Both the position numbers and the translations under genes were made by a program. From positions 1-64,000 of the forward strand of contig CALMPF010000069.1 in the NCBI GenBank assembly GCA_937871505.1: a stretch of DNA of 64,000 nucleotides, written 5' to 3'. Below, piece after piece: positions 46,959 through 56,013 of this stretch. How positions within the stretch are numbered: position 1 is the stretch's first letter; each line of letters begins with the position of its first letter. Below the pieces are notes generated by a model, which was not told where the DNA came from, searched no databases, and saw only the letters and a list, made by a program, of their open reading frames with translations. The DNA is from an uncultured Planctomycetia bacterium. Its GTDB lineage: Bacteria; Planctomycetota; Phycisphaerae; Phycisphaerales; SM1A02.

Positions 46959-48062
46959 GTGAACGATCCCGTCGCCGCTCCGATGGCCACCCTCGCGAGC
47001 GGACCGCATCCGGCGGCCATCGCCATCATCGAGGTCCACGGCGCCGATGGCGCGACGCTCGCCGCCATCGTCGGCGGCCGACCTCTCGCACTCGGCGCCC
47101 GGCGGCTCGTCGCGCTCTGGGGGGTCGACGAGGTGCTCGTGGCGCGCCCGTCGAGCGACGTGCTCCAGATCATGCCCCACGGCGGCCCGGCGATCGTCGC
47201 GCTCATCCTCCGACGCCTCGCCGCCCTCGGCGTGACGATCGCTGCGCCGGCCGCTGGCGGCGCTCCGCCCCCCCGCTGGCCCGAGGCCGCCGACCTCGTC
47301 GAGGCCTTGATGCTCGACGCGCTCGGACGAGCCGCCAGTCCGCGGGCGATCGACCTCCTGCTCGAGCAGCCGCGCCGCTGGCGCAGCGCTCTCGAGGCCC
47401 GCGCGACGCCGCGGGCGCCGCGCGCCTCGGCGGCTCGCGCCGCGCCTGCCGGGACCGATGACGGCTCCGCCGAACTCGACGCCATCCGCCGGCGTGCCGT
47501 CTGGCTGCGCCGCCTTCTCGTCCCGCCTCGGGTCGCGATCGTCGGCGCCGCCAACATCGGCAAGAGCACCCTGATCAACCGGCTGGCGGGACGGGAGGTC
47601 GCCATCGCCCTCGACCTTCCGGGAACGACCCGCGATGTCGTCGCCACGCCGCTCGTGATCGACGGCGTCGCGGTGCTCTGGCAGGACACGCCCGGAATCC
47701 GCGCCCAGCTCAGCGCCGATGCGGCGGAGCACGCGATCGATCGGCAGGCGAGCGAGCTCGCCGCGCGGCAGGTCGCAGCCGCCGATCTCATCGTCGCCGC
47801 AGCGGATGCCGAGCATGGCTGGCCCGCCGAGAGCGCTCTCGGCGGGCGGGCGCCGGATCTTCGAATCGCCCTCCGCGCCGATCTCGGCGCCGTCGAAGGC
47901 GCGGAGTGCGCCATCGCGCTGCCTCCGGGCCGCCCCGACGAGGAGCGCGGCATCGAGGCGTTCGTGACGGCGCTGCGGCGTCGCGTCGTTCCCGACGACG
48001 TCCTCGACCATCCCGGACCATGGTGGTTCGATGACCGTCTCGCGGGCCTCTTCGAGGGGTAG
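46959..48062 (+). CDS. MnmE-like GTPase, shortened
   Basis: 367 residues. The N-terminal part (AAPMATLASGPHPAAIAIIEVHG ... IMPHGGPAIVALILRRLAALG) matches the tetrahydrofolate-binding TrmE-N domain; a G domain inserted in helical segments has 'VGAANIGKSTLINRL' (G1), 'LPGTTRDVV' (G2) and 'WQDTPGIR' (G3). An NKxD motif and the C-terminal catalytic Cys (CxGK) of real MnmE are not seen and the protein is about 80 residues short, so it is a paralogue rather than the tRNA-modifying enzyme. Starts at 46911 or 46959 are both possible; 46959 gives the MnmE-like N-terminus. Confidence 0.78.
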   Translation: MNDPVAAPMATLASGPHPAAIAIIEVHGADGATLAAIVGGRPLALGARRLVALWGVDEVLVARPSSDVLQIMPHGGPAIVALILRRLAALGVTIAAPAAGGAPPPRWPEAADLVEALMLDALGRAASPRAIDLLLEQPRRWRSALEARATPRAPRASAARAAPAGTDDGSAELDAIRRRAVWLRRLLVPPRVAIVGAANIGKSTLINRLAGREVAIALDLPGTTRDVVATPLVIDGVAVLWQDTPGIRAQLSADAAEHAIDRQASELAARQVAAADLIVAAADAEHGWPAESALGGRAPDLRIALRADLGAVEGAECAIALPPGRPDEERGIEAFVTALRRRVVPDDVLDHPGPWWFDDRLAGLFEG

Positions 48063-48146
48063 CCGGCGGCGCGCGCGCCGTTCGGCGCTCCGGAGCGCGA
48101 TGCCGGACGAGACGGCAGCGCGGCGGTCAGCGAGAGCGCGCGGCGC

Positions 48147-49049
48147 TCATCGGCGCGGCAGCGATGCACGGGCCGCGACGAAGGCTGCGCAGCGCTCCGC
48201 GTCGACCGCATCCTCCCAGCGTCCGGAGCGCTTGATCGCGGATCCGACGATCACCCCGTCCGCGTGCGCGAAGAGCGCCGCGAGGGACTCCGGCGTCGCG
48301 CCGGAGCCGACGAGGAGGGGAAGCTCCACCGCGGCGCGGGTCGCCGCGAGGTCCTCGACGGCGACCGCGGAGCCGGTGGCGTCGCCGGTGACGACCACCC
48401 CGTCAACCCCGAAGAACGCGGCCGCCCGGGCTACGCCGGCGATGTCGAGGTCGCCGATGATCGCGTGGCTGGTGTGCTTCTTGAGGATGTCCGCGACGAC
48501 CGCGACCGCCTCCGCCCCGATGGCCCGGCGGTAGCGCAGCAGCGGACCTGCGTCGGCCTCGGCGAGTAGCCCCTCGTCCGCGACGCCGGCGAAGACGAAG
48601 CCCTCCGCCCTGACGAACTCGCAGCCCGCGGCGAGCGCGACGGCCAGCGCGGCGCGGTTCGCTCCCGCGAGGACCTGCACCCCGATCGGCGCTGCGACCC
48701 GCTCGCGGACCGCGACCGCCACGGCGGTCATGGCCGCGACGATCTCCGGCCCGACATCGCGCGCGAGATAGGGAACGTCGTGCATGTTCTCGACGATCAC
48801 CGCATCGAAGCCCGCATCGACGATGGTCGCGGCCTCCTGCGCGGCGCGGCGGGCGATCGCGGCGACCGGTTCGCGCGCCCGCGGCGTGCCCGGCAGGGCC
48901 CCGACGTGCACCATGCCCACCAGCGCCCGCGGCGGCAGCCGCAGGAGCGCTCGCGGCGCCGCTCCGGGGGCGCCGACTGCGGGGGCTCCGGGGGATCCGG
49001 GGGCTCCGGGGGCTCCCGCTGGATTCGGTGGGGTCCCTCCTCCTCCCAT
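48147..49049 (-). CDS. BtpA/SgcQ family TIM-barrel protein
   Basis: 300 residues; barrel from about residue 40: 'LVGMVHVGALPGTPRA', 'AGFDAVIVENMHDVPYL', 'IGVQVLAGANRAALAVALAAGCEFVRAEGFVF', 'VVADILKKHTSHAI', 'GVVVTGDATGSAV' and 'LLVGSGATPESLAALFAHADGVIVGSAIKRSG'. The family includes BtpA (photosystem I stability) and SgcQ; the reaction is unknown. The first 35 residues are a Gly/Ala/Pro stretch encoded by a 9-bp tandem repeat (about 48961-49020). Its ATG shares one base with the fabI stop, so fabI and this gene form a tight operon. Confidence 0.87.
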   Translation of the reverse strand: MGGGGTPPNPAGAPGAPGSPGAPAVGAPGAAPRALLRLPPRALVGMVHVGALPGTPRAREPVAAIARRAAQEAATIVDAGFDAVIVENMHDVPYLARDVGPEIVAAMTAVAVAVRERVAAPIGVQVLAGANRAALAVALAAGCEFVRAEGFVFAGVADEGLLAEADAGPLLRYRRAIGAEAVAVVADILKKHTSHAIIGDLDIAGVARAAAFFGVDGVVVTGDATGSAVAVEDLAATRAAVELPLLVGSGATPESLAALFAHADGVIVGSAIKRSGRWEDAVDAERCAAFVAARASLPRR

Positions 49050-49819
49050 CAGAGCCCCACGATCGAGTACCCCGCATCGACGTAGATCGTCTGTCCGGTG
49101 ACGCCGCTGCCGAGGTCGCTCAGGAGCCAGAGCGCCGTGTCGCCGACCTCGCCGCCGGAGATGTTGCGGCGCAGCGGCGCCTTCTTCTCCACCCAGCCGA
49201 GGATCTCCGAGAAGCCGCCGACGGCCATCGCGCTCATCGTCCGCAGCGGGCCGCCGGAGATGACGTTGACCCGGATCGCCTTCGGTCCCAGCTCCATCGC
49301 GAGATAGCGCGTCGTCGCCTCAAGCGCAGCCTTGGCGACGCCCATGACGTTGTACCCGGGCACGGCCTTCTCCGCCCCGTAGTAGCTCATCGCGACCATC
49401 GAACCTCCGCGCGACATCAGCGGGGCGGCGCGATTGGCCATCGCCGCGTAGGTGTACGCGGAGATGTCCATCGCCTGGGTGAAGACCTGCCGCGGCGTCC
49501 CCGCGAAGCGCCCGTCCTGAAGCCACTCCTTGTCGGCGAAGGCGATCGAGTGCACGAGGAAGTCGATCGTGCCGAACTCCTTCGCGATCCGGGCGAAGAC
49601 CGCATCGAGGTCCCCGTCGCTGCCCGCGTCGAGGGGCGCGATCCAGGGGTTCTCGACGCCGAGCTCGGTGATGGCGGAACGCACGCGGCGCTCCATCTTC
49701 TCGCCGGGGAGGTGCGTGAAGAGGCACTCGGCGCCGTGGGCGAGGAGCCGCTCCGCGATCGCCGTCGCGTAGGAGCGGTCGTTGGCGACGCCGACGACGA
49801 GACCTCGCTTCCCCTGCAT
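49049..49819 (-). CDS. fabI: Enoyl-[acyl-carrier-protein] reductase (NADH)
   Basis: Last step of each fatty acid elongation cycle. 256 residues of SDR fold: 'GLVVGVANDRSYATAIAERLLAHGA' (NAD binding), 'DFLVHSIAFADKEWL', 'SYYGAEKAVPGYNVMGVAKAAL' with the FabI-type Tyr-x6-Lys, 'VNVISGGPLRTMSAMAV' and 'SGVTGQTIYVDAGYSIVG'. The ATG at 49819 gives a normal length; the frame is open upstream with other possible starts. Confidence 0.95.
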   Translation of the reverse strand: MQGKRGLVVGVANDRSYATAIAERLLAHGAECLFTHLPGEKMERRVRSAITELGVENPWIAPLDAGSDGDLDAVFARIAKEFGTIDFLVHSIAFADKEWLQDGRFAGTPRQVFTQAMDISAYTYAAMANRAAPLMSRGGSMVAMSYYGAEKAVPGYNVMGVAKAALEATTRYLAMELGPKAIRVNVISGGPLRTMSAMAVGGFSEILGWVEKKAPLRRNISGGEVGDTALWLLSDLGSGVTGQTIYVDAGYSIVGL

Positions 49820-50008
49820 GAGCGTGCCGACATGTCCCGCTGAGCCCTGATCCAAGGCGTCTTCTCCGAGTGCGTGAAAGTTCAGTCGTTCGCCGCCGAG
49901 CGGCCTCTTCCGGAGGGCACGATAGCGGGTCGCGGAGACTTGGTCGCGCCCGGATCGCCGTACCATCTCCCGCGTTCGGGTACGCGCCATCTTCACGATC
50001 GATCTGCC

Positions 50009-50015
50009 AAGGAGG
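50009..50015 (+). promoter_or_regulatory. Strong ribosome binding site of the serpin gene
   Basis: AAGGAGG six bases before the ATG at 50022. It is one of the very few full Shine-Dalgarno sequences in this window and decides the serpin start. Confidence 0.8.
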
Positions 50016-50021
50016 TTCACC

Positions 50022-51611
50022 ATGTGCTGGTGCCGTCGCGCCGTCGCGCTTCTCGCGATCTCGGCCGTCATGCTCCTCCCCGACCTGTCCGCGGCAACGC
50101 CGACCAGGTCGACGCCCGGGGTCTCCGCGTCGGAGATCGTCGTGGCCGGGTCGCCGGCGGACCTGGCTGCCGCGGTCGCTTCGACGAACGGCTTCGGGCT
50201 CGATCTCTATCGGGCCCTGAGAAGCCAGGCGACCTCGGAGAACCTCTTCATCTCGCCGCTCTCGGTCGCCATGGCGCTGACCATGACCGCCGAGGGCGCC
50301 GCCGGCGAGACCGCTTCGCAGATGGCTGCGGTGCTGCGCTTTCCCGCTTCCACGACGGAGCGGGCTTCCATCGACTCGGTGCACCGGGGGCATGCGGCCC
50401 TGATCGGACAGCTCCGCGTCGCCGCCGGCGCCGCCCCGCCCGAGGTCCGCGCACAGATCGAACAGGTCCGCGCCCAGCGCGCTGAGCTCGAGGCGCGCGG
50501 TCGATCGATGGCGGAAGCCCAGAACTGGACGGAGTTCGATCGCCTCGCCGAGGCGGCCGAAAGACAGAATGCGATGCTCGCCGGGCTGCTCACGGCGTTC
50601 GACCGCTTCGAGCTGGAGATCGCCAGCTCGCTCTGGGTCGACCGGTCGTTCGATGTCCTGCTCCCGTATGTGATGAAGATCGACCTCCTCTACGGGGGTG
50701 GTCTCACCAACCTCGACATCCGCGGCGACACCGAAGGGTCGCGGAAGCGGATCAACGACTGGGTCGCGAAGCGCACCTCCGGCCGGATCGCCGAGATGAT
50801 TCCCAAAGGCGCCTTGCGCCCGGAGATCGCCCTCGTCATCACCAACGCGATCTACTTCCGGGGCGAGTGGGCCGATCCCTTCGACGCGGAGCGGACCCGC
50901 GAGGAGCCCTTCACGCGGGCCGACGGGACGGCGACGCCGGCGAAGCTGATGCACGATCCCGCGCGAGCCTCCATCGGCTATGCCGCGTTCACCGGCCGGG
51001 GCGAGCACTTCGAGACGCCGCGGCGCGTGCCCGTCGATCCCGCCGCGCGACCGGCGACCTACCCGGATGACGGGGGCTTCTCGATGATCGAACTCCCCTA
51101 CAAGGGCGGCGCGCTCTCGATGGTCGTGATCGCCCCGCGCTCGGCATCGGGCCTCGGCGCGATCGAGTCGATGCTTGGCCCCGAGTCGCTGAAGTCCTGG
51201 CTCGGTCGCCTCGATCGGCGCACCGTGGACGTGGCCATTCCGCGGTTCGCGCTGGCATGGAACGATGAGCTCTCAGGAGCGCTCAGGGGACTCGGGATGT
51301 CCAGGGCGTTCGTCGACACCGCCGTCGATGGCGGCGCCGAGTTTCCGGGGATCTCCTCCGGCGACGACCCGAGCAAGCGGCTCTTCATCGGCTCCGTGCT
51401 TCACAAGAGCTGGGTCGAAGTCACGGAGGAAGGGACCGAAGCCGCGGCGGCGACGGCGGTCTCGGCGGCACCGGGGAGCGCCGTGGAGCCGCCCCGCGAC
51501 ATGCCCTTCACGCCGGTCTTCCGCGCCGACCGCCCGTTCCTCTTCATCATCCGCGACACCGCCTCCGGCGCGATCCTCTTCATGGGGCGGATGGCGAACC
51601 CGACGGCGTGA
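50022..51611 (+). CDS. Secreted serine protease inhibitor (serpin)
   Basis: 529 residues. Signal peptide (AVALLAISAVMLLPDLSAA), then the serpin fold: 'FGLDLYRAL', 'NLFISPLSVAMALTMTAEGAAGETASQMAAVL', 'LVITNAIYFRGEWADPFD', 'FSMIELPYKGGALSMVVIAP', 'LHKSWVEVTEEGTEAAAATAVSA' and 'FRADRPFLFIIRDTASGAILFMGRM'. The hinge EEGTEAAAATA has the small residues needed for insertion, so it should be inhibitory; the scissile bond lies in the following Ala/Pro/Val stretch. A helical, partly coiled-coil insertion of about 60 residues (PEVRAQIEQVRAQRAELEARG) is not usual. Strong ribosome site upstream. Confidence 0.95.
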   Translation: MCWCRRAVALLAISAVMLLPDLSAATPTRSTPGVSASEIVVAGSPADLAAAVASTNGFGLDLYRALRSQATSENLFISPLSVAMALTMTAEGAAGETASQMAAVLRFPASTTERASIDSVHRGHAALIGQLRVAAGAAPPEVRAQIEQVRAQRAELEARGRSMAEAQNWTEFDRLAEAAERQNAMLAGLLTAFDRFELEIASSLWVDRSFDVLLPYVMKIDLLYGGGLTNLDIRGDTEGSRKRINDWVAKRTSGRIAEMIPKGALRPEIALVITNAIYFRGEWADPFDAERTREEPFTRADGTATPAKLMHDPARASIGYAAFTGRGEHFETPRRVPVDPAARPATYPDDGGFSMIELPYKGGALSMVVIAPRSASGLGAIESMLGPESLKSWLGRLDRRTVDVAIPRFALAWNDELSGALRGLGMSRAFVDTAVDGGAEFPGISSGDDPSKRLFIGSVLHKSWVEVTEEGTEAAAATAVSAAPGSAVEPPRDMPFTPVFRADRPFLFIIRDTASGAILFMGRMANPTA

Positions 51612-51639
51612 GCTCGGCGCCTCCGGGCCCATCCCCTCA

Positions 51640-51712
51640 ACGCACGCGGAGGGATTCGAACCCCCAACCCTCGGCTTCGAAGGCCGACGCTCTATCCGTT
51701 GAGCTACGCGTG
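51640..51712 (-). tRNA. tRNA-Arg (anticodon TCG)
   Basis: Complete cloverleaf of 73 nt on the minus strand: acceptor GCACGCG/CGCGTGC with discriminator G, D-arm GCTC...GAGC, anticodon stem TCGGC/GCCGA with loop CTTCGAA (anticodon TCG, reading CGA), T-arm with TTCGAAT loop. The 3' CCA is not encoded. It lies 28 bp behind the serpin gene on the opposite strand. Confidence 0.97.
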
Positions 51713-51917
51713 CTGCGATCGCGGCGATGGTAGGTCGCGGACTGTGCGACCCCCGTGCCGTCGAGCCCCGCGGCACCGACTCCGGCGCTGCGAAGTCGGT
51801 GCCGCGGGGCAGCCGCGCCCGCCGATCGCTCGGGAACCCCCGGCACCGCGTTCCCGAAGCGGAGCACGGAACGGGCACGGAGCGGGCAGGGACCGGTCAC
51901 GCCAACAATGGCGGTTC

Positions 51918-53207
51918 ATGTCGCGCGACGTCCAGTTGCCGGAGGCTCCGGAGCCGAACCGCTCCCCCGCGGCCCCCGCGGCCGCCGCGGCTGCCGCGGC
52001 CGCCGCGGCCGCCGCGGCTGCGCGGAGACTCGGTGGAGCCTCGTCCCGAAGCGACGCGCTCCGTCGCGTGCAGATCGCGCTCGCCTTCGCGGCGATCTAC
52101 CTCATCTGGGGTTCGACGTACCTCGGCATCAAGGTCGCCATCGAGAGCATCCCGCCGTTTCTCATGGCGGGGACGCGGTTCACGTTCGCCGGGGTGCTCC
52201 TCCTCGCATGGCTCTGGCAGCGCGGCGATCTGGGTCGGTTCCTCGCGCAGCCGCGCGGCGCCGTGGCGAGGCATCTCGCGACGGCCGCAGCCGTCGGGGT
52301 GCTCATGCTCGGGCTCGGCAACGCGGTCGTGGTCTGGACGATCGAGCACGGCGCTCCCACAGGCCTGGTCGCCGTGATGATCGCGACGACGCCCTTCTGG
52401 CTCGTCCTTCTCCAGTGGCTCGGCGACCGCCGCCCGGTGGCGCGGCGGACGATCGCGGGGCTCGTCGTGGGCTTCTGCGGCATCGTGCTGCTTCGGGGCG
52501 CTGGAGATGGCGCCGCGCCGTCGACCGCGGGGCTCCCCGGATGGGCGGTTCCTGCGCTGCTCGTCGCGACGCTCGCCTGGGCGTGCGGCTCGATGCTCTC
52601 GAAGTCCGGCGCGCGGATGGGCGCGCCGCGCGCCTCGACGGAAGGCGAGCGCGACCGCGCCGCGCTTGACGGTCATGGCGATGCCGACCCGCGGGGCACC
52701 GGCGCCGATCCGCTCGTCGCCACCGGATTCCAGATGCTCCTCGGAGGCGCCGCGATCTGCGCCTGGAGCGTCGCCACCGAGCCGCTCGCCGCGTTCGATC
52801 TTGGCGCGGTGTCGCTCTCCTCCGCGCTGGGGTACGGCTACCTGGTCCTCTTCGGATCGCTGATCGCGTACACCGCGTTCATCTGGCTGCTTCGACAGGT
52901 CTCGGCCGCGGCCGTGGGGACCTACGCCTACGTCAACCCGGTCGTGGCCCTGGCGCTGGGCGCGATGCTCAACGACGAGATGCTCACGCCGCGCACGCTC
53001 GTGGCCTCCGGCGTCGTGCTCCTCGCGGTGGCGCTGATCTCGCTGCCCCGTCGGTTCTCCCTCGCGCGCGGTCGCGGAGACGCCGGCGACGCCGCCGCTC
53101 CGCCCCGGCCGGCCGCCGTCGAAGCGCCCCCCATCGCCTCGATCGCGGCGCCTGCCGAGTGCGGCGCGGCGCTGCTTCCGGAGTCCGTCACGCCGGATAC
53201 GCGATGA
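51918..53207 (+). CDS. EamA/DMT-family transporter
   Basis: 429 residues, about ten hydrophobic helices in two EamA repeats: 'FAAIYLIWGSTYLGIKVAIESIPPFLMAGTRF' opens the first and 'LVATLAWACGSMLSKSGA' the second; 'VGTYAYVNPVVALALGAMLNDEMLT' is the typical end. Substrate unknown, probably export of small metabolites. Residues 15-35 are almost only Ala/Pro, encoded by CCGCGG/GCC repeats. A 35-residue hydrophilic loop interrupts the second repeat. The ends of this gene and the FkbM gene overlap by 20 bp in convergent orientation. Confidence 0.9.
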   Translation: MSRDVQLPEAPEPNRSPAAPAAAAAAAAAAAAAAARRLGGASSRSDALRRVQIALAFAAIYLIWGSTYLGIKVAIESIPPFLMAGTRFTFAGVLLLAWLWQRGDLGRFLAQPRGAVARHLATAAAVGVLMLGLGNAVVVWTIEHGAPTGLVAVMIATTPFWLVLLQWLGDRRPVARRTIAGLVVGFCGIVLLRGAGDGAAPSTAGLPGWAVPALLVATLAWACGSMLSKSGARMGAPRASTEGERDRAALDGHGDADPRGTGADPLVATGFQMLLGGAAICAWSVATEPLAAFDLGAVSLSSALGYGYLVLFGSLIAYTAFIWLLRQVSAAAVGTYAYVNPVVALALGAMLNDEMLTPRTLVASGVVLLAVALISLPRRFSLARGRGDAGDAAAPPRPAAVEAPPIASIAAPAECGAALLPESVTPDTR

Positions 53208-53958
53208 AGTAGTAGTGGACGCCGCCGCTGAAGTTCTCGACGAAGCTCTCGCGGGTGAACGGGGGCCGGTGGTCGAGCCACCAGCGCATCAGGGAGACCC
53301 GATAGCCGAGGCGGTCGAAGAAGTCGAAGATCGCCTCGCCGGTGGCGCCGTACTTGGCGGCCGAGGCGGCGCCGGACTCGAAGACCACGACCGGCCGCGC
53401 CCGCCGCAGCATCGCCGCCCCGCCGCGCAGCGCCGGCAGCTCCCCCCCCTCCACGTCGATCTTCACGAATGCCGGGATCACCTCGGAGGGAATCGTCCGG
53501 TCGAGCGTCTCGACGTTCACGTCGATCCGCTCGATGGCCGGGTCCGGCGTATCGAAGTCGCGCTCGAGCAGCCCGCTGTACGCGGGCGCATCGACGACGT
53601 GATTGAAGCTTGCCGTTCCCGGCGCGTCGCTCAGCGCCGCGGCGTGGACGGTCACGTCGGGGAAGCGGACGCGAAGCGCTTCGGCGAGGTGGGGTATCGG
53701 CTCGAAGGCGATGTGTCGCCCGGCTGGGGCGATCGCCACGATCTTCTCGAGGATGTCGCCCTTGTGGGCGCCGATGTCGATGGCGCAGGAGTCGCGGGCG
53801 AGGACGCGCCTCATCACGGCGATCGTCTGCTCGTCGTACTGGGCGTTCTCGTGAAGCCGCTCGCGCAGCGAGCGCGGCAGGAAGAGCCTGTACAGGCGGG
53901 CGGCGACGGGGCCGAGGGCGGATCTGCGAATGCGTCTCTTGAGGGCGACGAGGTCCAC
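53188..53958 (-). CDS. FkbM-family SAM-dependent methyltransferase
   Basis: 256 residues. 'SCAIDIGAHKGDILEKIVAIAPAGRHIAFEPIPHLAEAL' is the SAM-binding fold, 'VHAAALSDAPGTASFN' and 'IPAFVKIDVEGGELPALRGGAAML' are the family hallmarks. Such enzymes O-methylate sugars or lipids; the acceptor is not predictable. The first 50 residues carry a basic amphipathic region that may touch membranes. No partner genes are next to it. Confidence 0.9.
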   Translation of the reverse strand: MDLVALKRRIRRSALGPVAARLYRLFLPRSLRERLHENAQYDEQTIAVMRRVLARDSCAIDIGAHKGDILEKIVAIAPAGRHIAFEPIPHLAEALRVRFPDVTVHAAALSDAPGTASFNHVVDAPAYSGLLERDFDTPDPAIERIDVNVETLDRTIPSEVIPAFVKIDVEGGELPALRGGAAMLRRARPVVVFESGAASAAKYGATGEAIFDFFDRLGYRVSLMRWWLDHRPPFTRESFVENFSGGVHYYFIAYPA

Positions 53959-54182
53959 GACGCTCGGAGCGTACCACGCAGGCCCGGGCGCGTCTCAGGA
54001 GCGACTCGGGACCGTCTCGGGTTCTCGCGCGGGGTCCGCTCGGGATCGGACCGGAGGGCCGAAGGCCAGCGCCGCGCGCCGTACGGACGCGCAGCACGCC
54101 GATGGGATCCGCATGCGCAGCCCTCCGGGGCCGTCGACGAGCGCTTCGCCGGGGGGACGATCGCCGGTATCCTCCGGGCACC

Positions 54183-55643
54183 ATGACCACAACGACGATG
54201 GAGAGCACGGCGCAGGGGCCCGCGACGCAGACGTCTCCGCCGATCGCGGTGCCGACCGCCGTCGGCCGGCGCAGCGCCGGAGTTCGAGCGGTCCGCGCCT
54301 GCGTGCGCCGCAGGTCGCTCGCCGCGCTCGCGACGGCGGCGATCGCGCTCACCCCCGCCCTGGGCGCCGCCGCAGGGGGCGCAGGAGCGGCAACGCCCCC
54401 GGCGGCTCCCGCGACCAGCGCCGCGATCGCGCCGCCGAACACGCTCACTCCCGCAGAGCGGGCCGCCGGATGGCGGCTCCTCTTCGACGGACGCAGCGGA
54501 GAAGGATGGCGCGGCTTCAGACGCGACGGCTTCCCGGCTCAGGGCTGGAGCGTCGAGGAGGGCGTGCTCAAGGTGCGCAGCGGCGGCGGCGATCTCATCA
54601 CCACCGAGCAGTTCGGCGACTTCGAGCTGGCGCTCGAGTTCCTGACCACGCCGAAGGCCAACAGCGGGATCATGTACCGCGTCATCGAGGAGCACGGCGC
54701 CCCGTGGCAGACCGGTCCGGAGTTCCAGATTCTCGATGACCACGGACACGGGCTCGCTCCGAGCCACCCGCACTCCGCCGGCGCCCTCTACGACCTCGCC
54801 GCGCCGCCGCCGACGAAGGTGCTCCGCCCCGCAGGCGAGTGGAACTCCGCCCGGATCCTCCTGCGCGACGGGAGGTTGCGGCACTGGCTCAACGACGTGA
54901 AGGTCGTGGACCTGCGGGTCGATGGCGACGACTGGGCGCAGCTCATCAAGGCGAGCAAGTTCAAGGACTACGCAGGCTTCGGCGTCCGTCCGCGCGGCCA
55001 CATCGCGCTTCAGGATCACGGCGACGAGGTCTGGTTCCGCACCATCAAGCTGCGCGACACTGGCGCGGCGATGCCCGGCGAGCGGGCCCTCTTCAACGGC
55101 CGCGATCTCGATGGGCTCATCGGGTTCCTCCCCGACGGCACCGATCCCGCGCAGGTCTGGTCGGTGCGGGACGGGGTGCTCATCTGCGCCGGGAAGCCCG
55201 CCGGGTACATCAGGACGACGGAGCCCTTCGAGAGCTATGTCCTCAAGCTCGAGTGGCGCTGGCCGGAAGGGAAGGAGCCGGGGAACTCCGGCGTGCTCCT
55301 GCGCCTCGTCGGCGAGGACAAGGTCTGGCCAAAGAGCGTCGAGGCGCAGCTCCACAGCGGCAGCGCGGGGGACTTCTGGAACATCGACGAGGTGCGGATG
55401 TCCACCGACCCCGAACGCACCCGCGGCCGAAACACGCGCAAGACCCACGGCAACGAGAACCCGGTCGGCGCCTGGAACGAGTACGAGATCGTCGTCGACG
55501 GAAGCGACATCGCCCTCCGCGTCAATGGCGAGGAGCTGAATCGGGCGTGGGATGTCGAGGTCGTGCCCGGGACGATCGCCCTCCAGAGCGAGGGCGCCGA
55601 GATCCACTTCCGCGCCGTGCGCCTGGCGCCGATCCTCCGCTGA
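54183..55643 (+). CDS. Secreted protein with two DUF1080 (3-keto-disaccharide hydrolase-type) domains
   Basis: 486 residues. After a Thr-rich start and a signal-like segment (LAALATAAIALTPALGAAA) come two concanavalin-like DUF1080 domains: the first from 'GWRLLFDGRSGEGWRGFR' through 'ANSGIMYRVIEEHGAPWQTGPEFQILDD' to 'GFGVRPRGHIALQDHGDEVWFRTIKL', the second from 'RALFNGRDLDGLIGF' through 'NSGVLLRLVGED' to 'IALQSEGAEIHFRAVRL'. The family hydrolyses 3-keto-glycosides; planctomycetes carry many copies. ATG at 54183 preferred. Confidence 0.92.
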   Translation: MTTTTMESTAQGPATQTSPPIAVPTAVGRRSAGVRAVRACVRRRSLAALATAAIALTPALGAAAGGAGAATPPAAPATSAAIAPPNTLTPAERAAGWRLLFDGRSGEGWRGFRRDGFPAQGWSVEEGVLKVRSGGGDLITTEQFGDFELALEFLTTPKANSGIMYRVIEEHGAPWQTGPEFQILDDHGHGLAPSHPHSAGALYDLAAPPPTKVLRPAGEWNSARILLRDGRLRHWLNDVKVVDLRVDGDDWAQLIKASKFKDYAGFGVRPRGHIALQDHGDEVWFRTIKLRDTGAAMPGERALFNGRDLDGLIGFLPDGTDPAQVWSVRDGVLICAGKPAGYIRTTEPFESYVLKLEWRWPEGKEPGNSGVLLRLVGEDKVWPKSVEAQLHSGSAGDFWNIDEVRMSTDPERTRGRNTRKTHGNENPVGAWNEYEIVVDGSDIALRVNGEELNRAWDVEVVPGTIALQSEGAEIHFRAVRLAPILR

Positions 55644-55658
55644 GCGGGGCTCCCGGCG

Positions 55659-55907
55659 CTACCGCCGCTGATGGTGGTGCGGGTGCTGCCGGTCATGTCC
55701 CCTTCCCGGCTTCGCGTCGTCGTAGATCTCATGCCCGGTGCGCCAGCCGCGGGCGGCGCGGAGCAGGGCCACGGCGAGACCGCCGATGGCACCGAGGCCC
55801 GCGCCGACGGGAATGCTCCCGAAGTAGACGCCGGCGCCGGCGCCGAGCGCGACGCCGAGCGCGATCCACCGGGCTTCGAAGCCACTTCGCTTACGACGAT
55901 CAGGCAT
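55659..55907 (-). CDS. Small membrane protein
   Basis: 82 residues with two hydrophobic helices (WIALGVALGAGAGVYFGS and GAGLGAIGGLAVALL) between a basic N-terminus (MPDRRKRS) and a His/Arg/Asp-rich tail. Its form resembles small glycine-rich inner-membrane proteins of unknown function. Converges on the DUF1080 gene with a 15-bp gap. Confidence 0.65.
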   Translation of the reverse strand: MPDRRKRSGFEARWIALGVALGAGAGVYFGSIPVGAGLGAIGGLAVALLRAARGWRTGHEIYDDAKPGRGHDRQHPHHHQRR

Positions 55908-56013
55908 GATGGACCATTAGAGCAGAGACCCCCGAATCCCGCTCGCCGAAGCGCCGGCAGCGCCCGGCCACCGCAGATCCCTCACCCGCACCGACACCTC
56001 GAGGCACCCCGCG

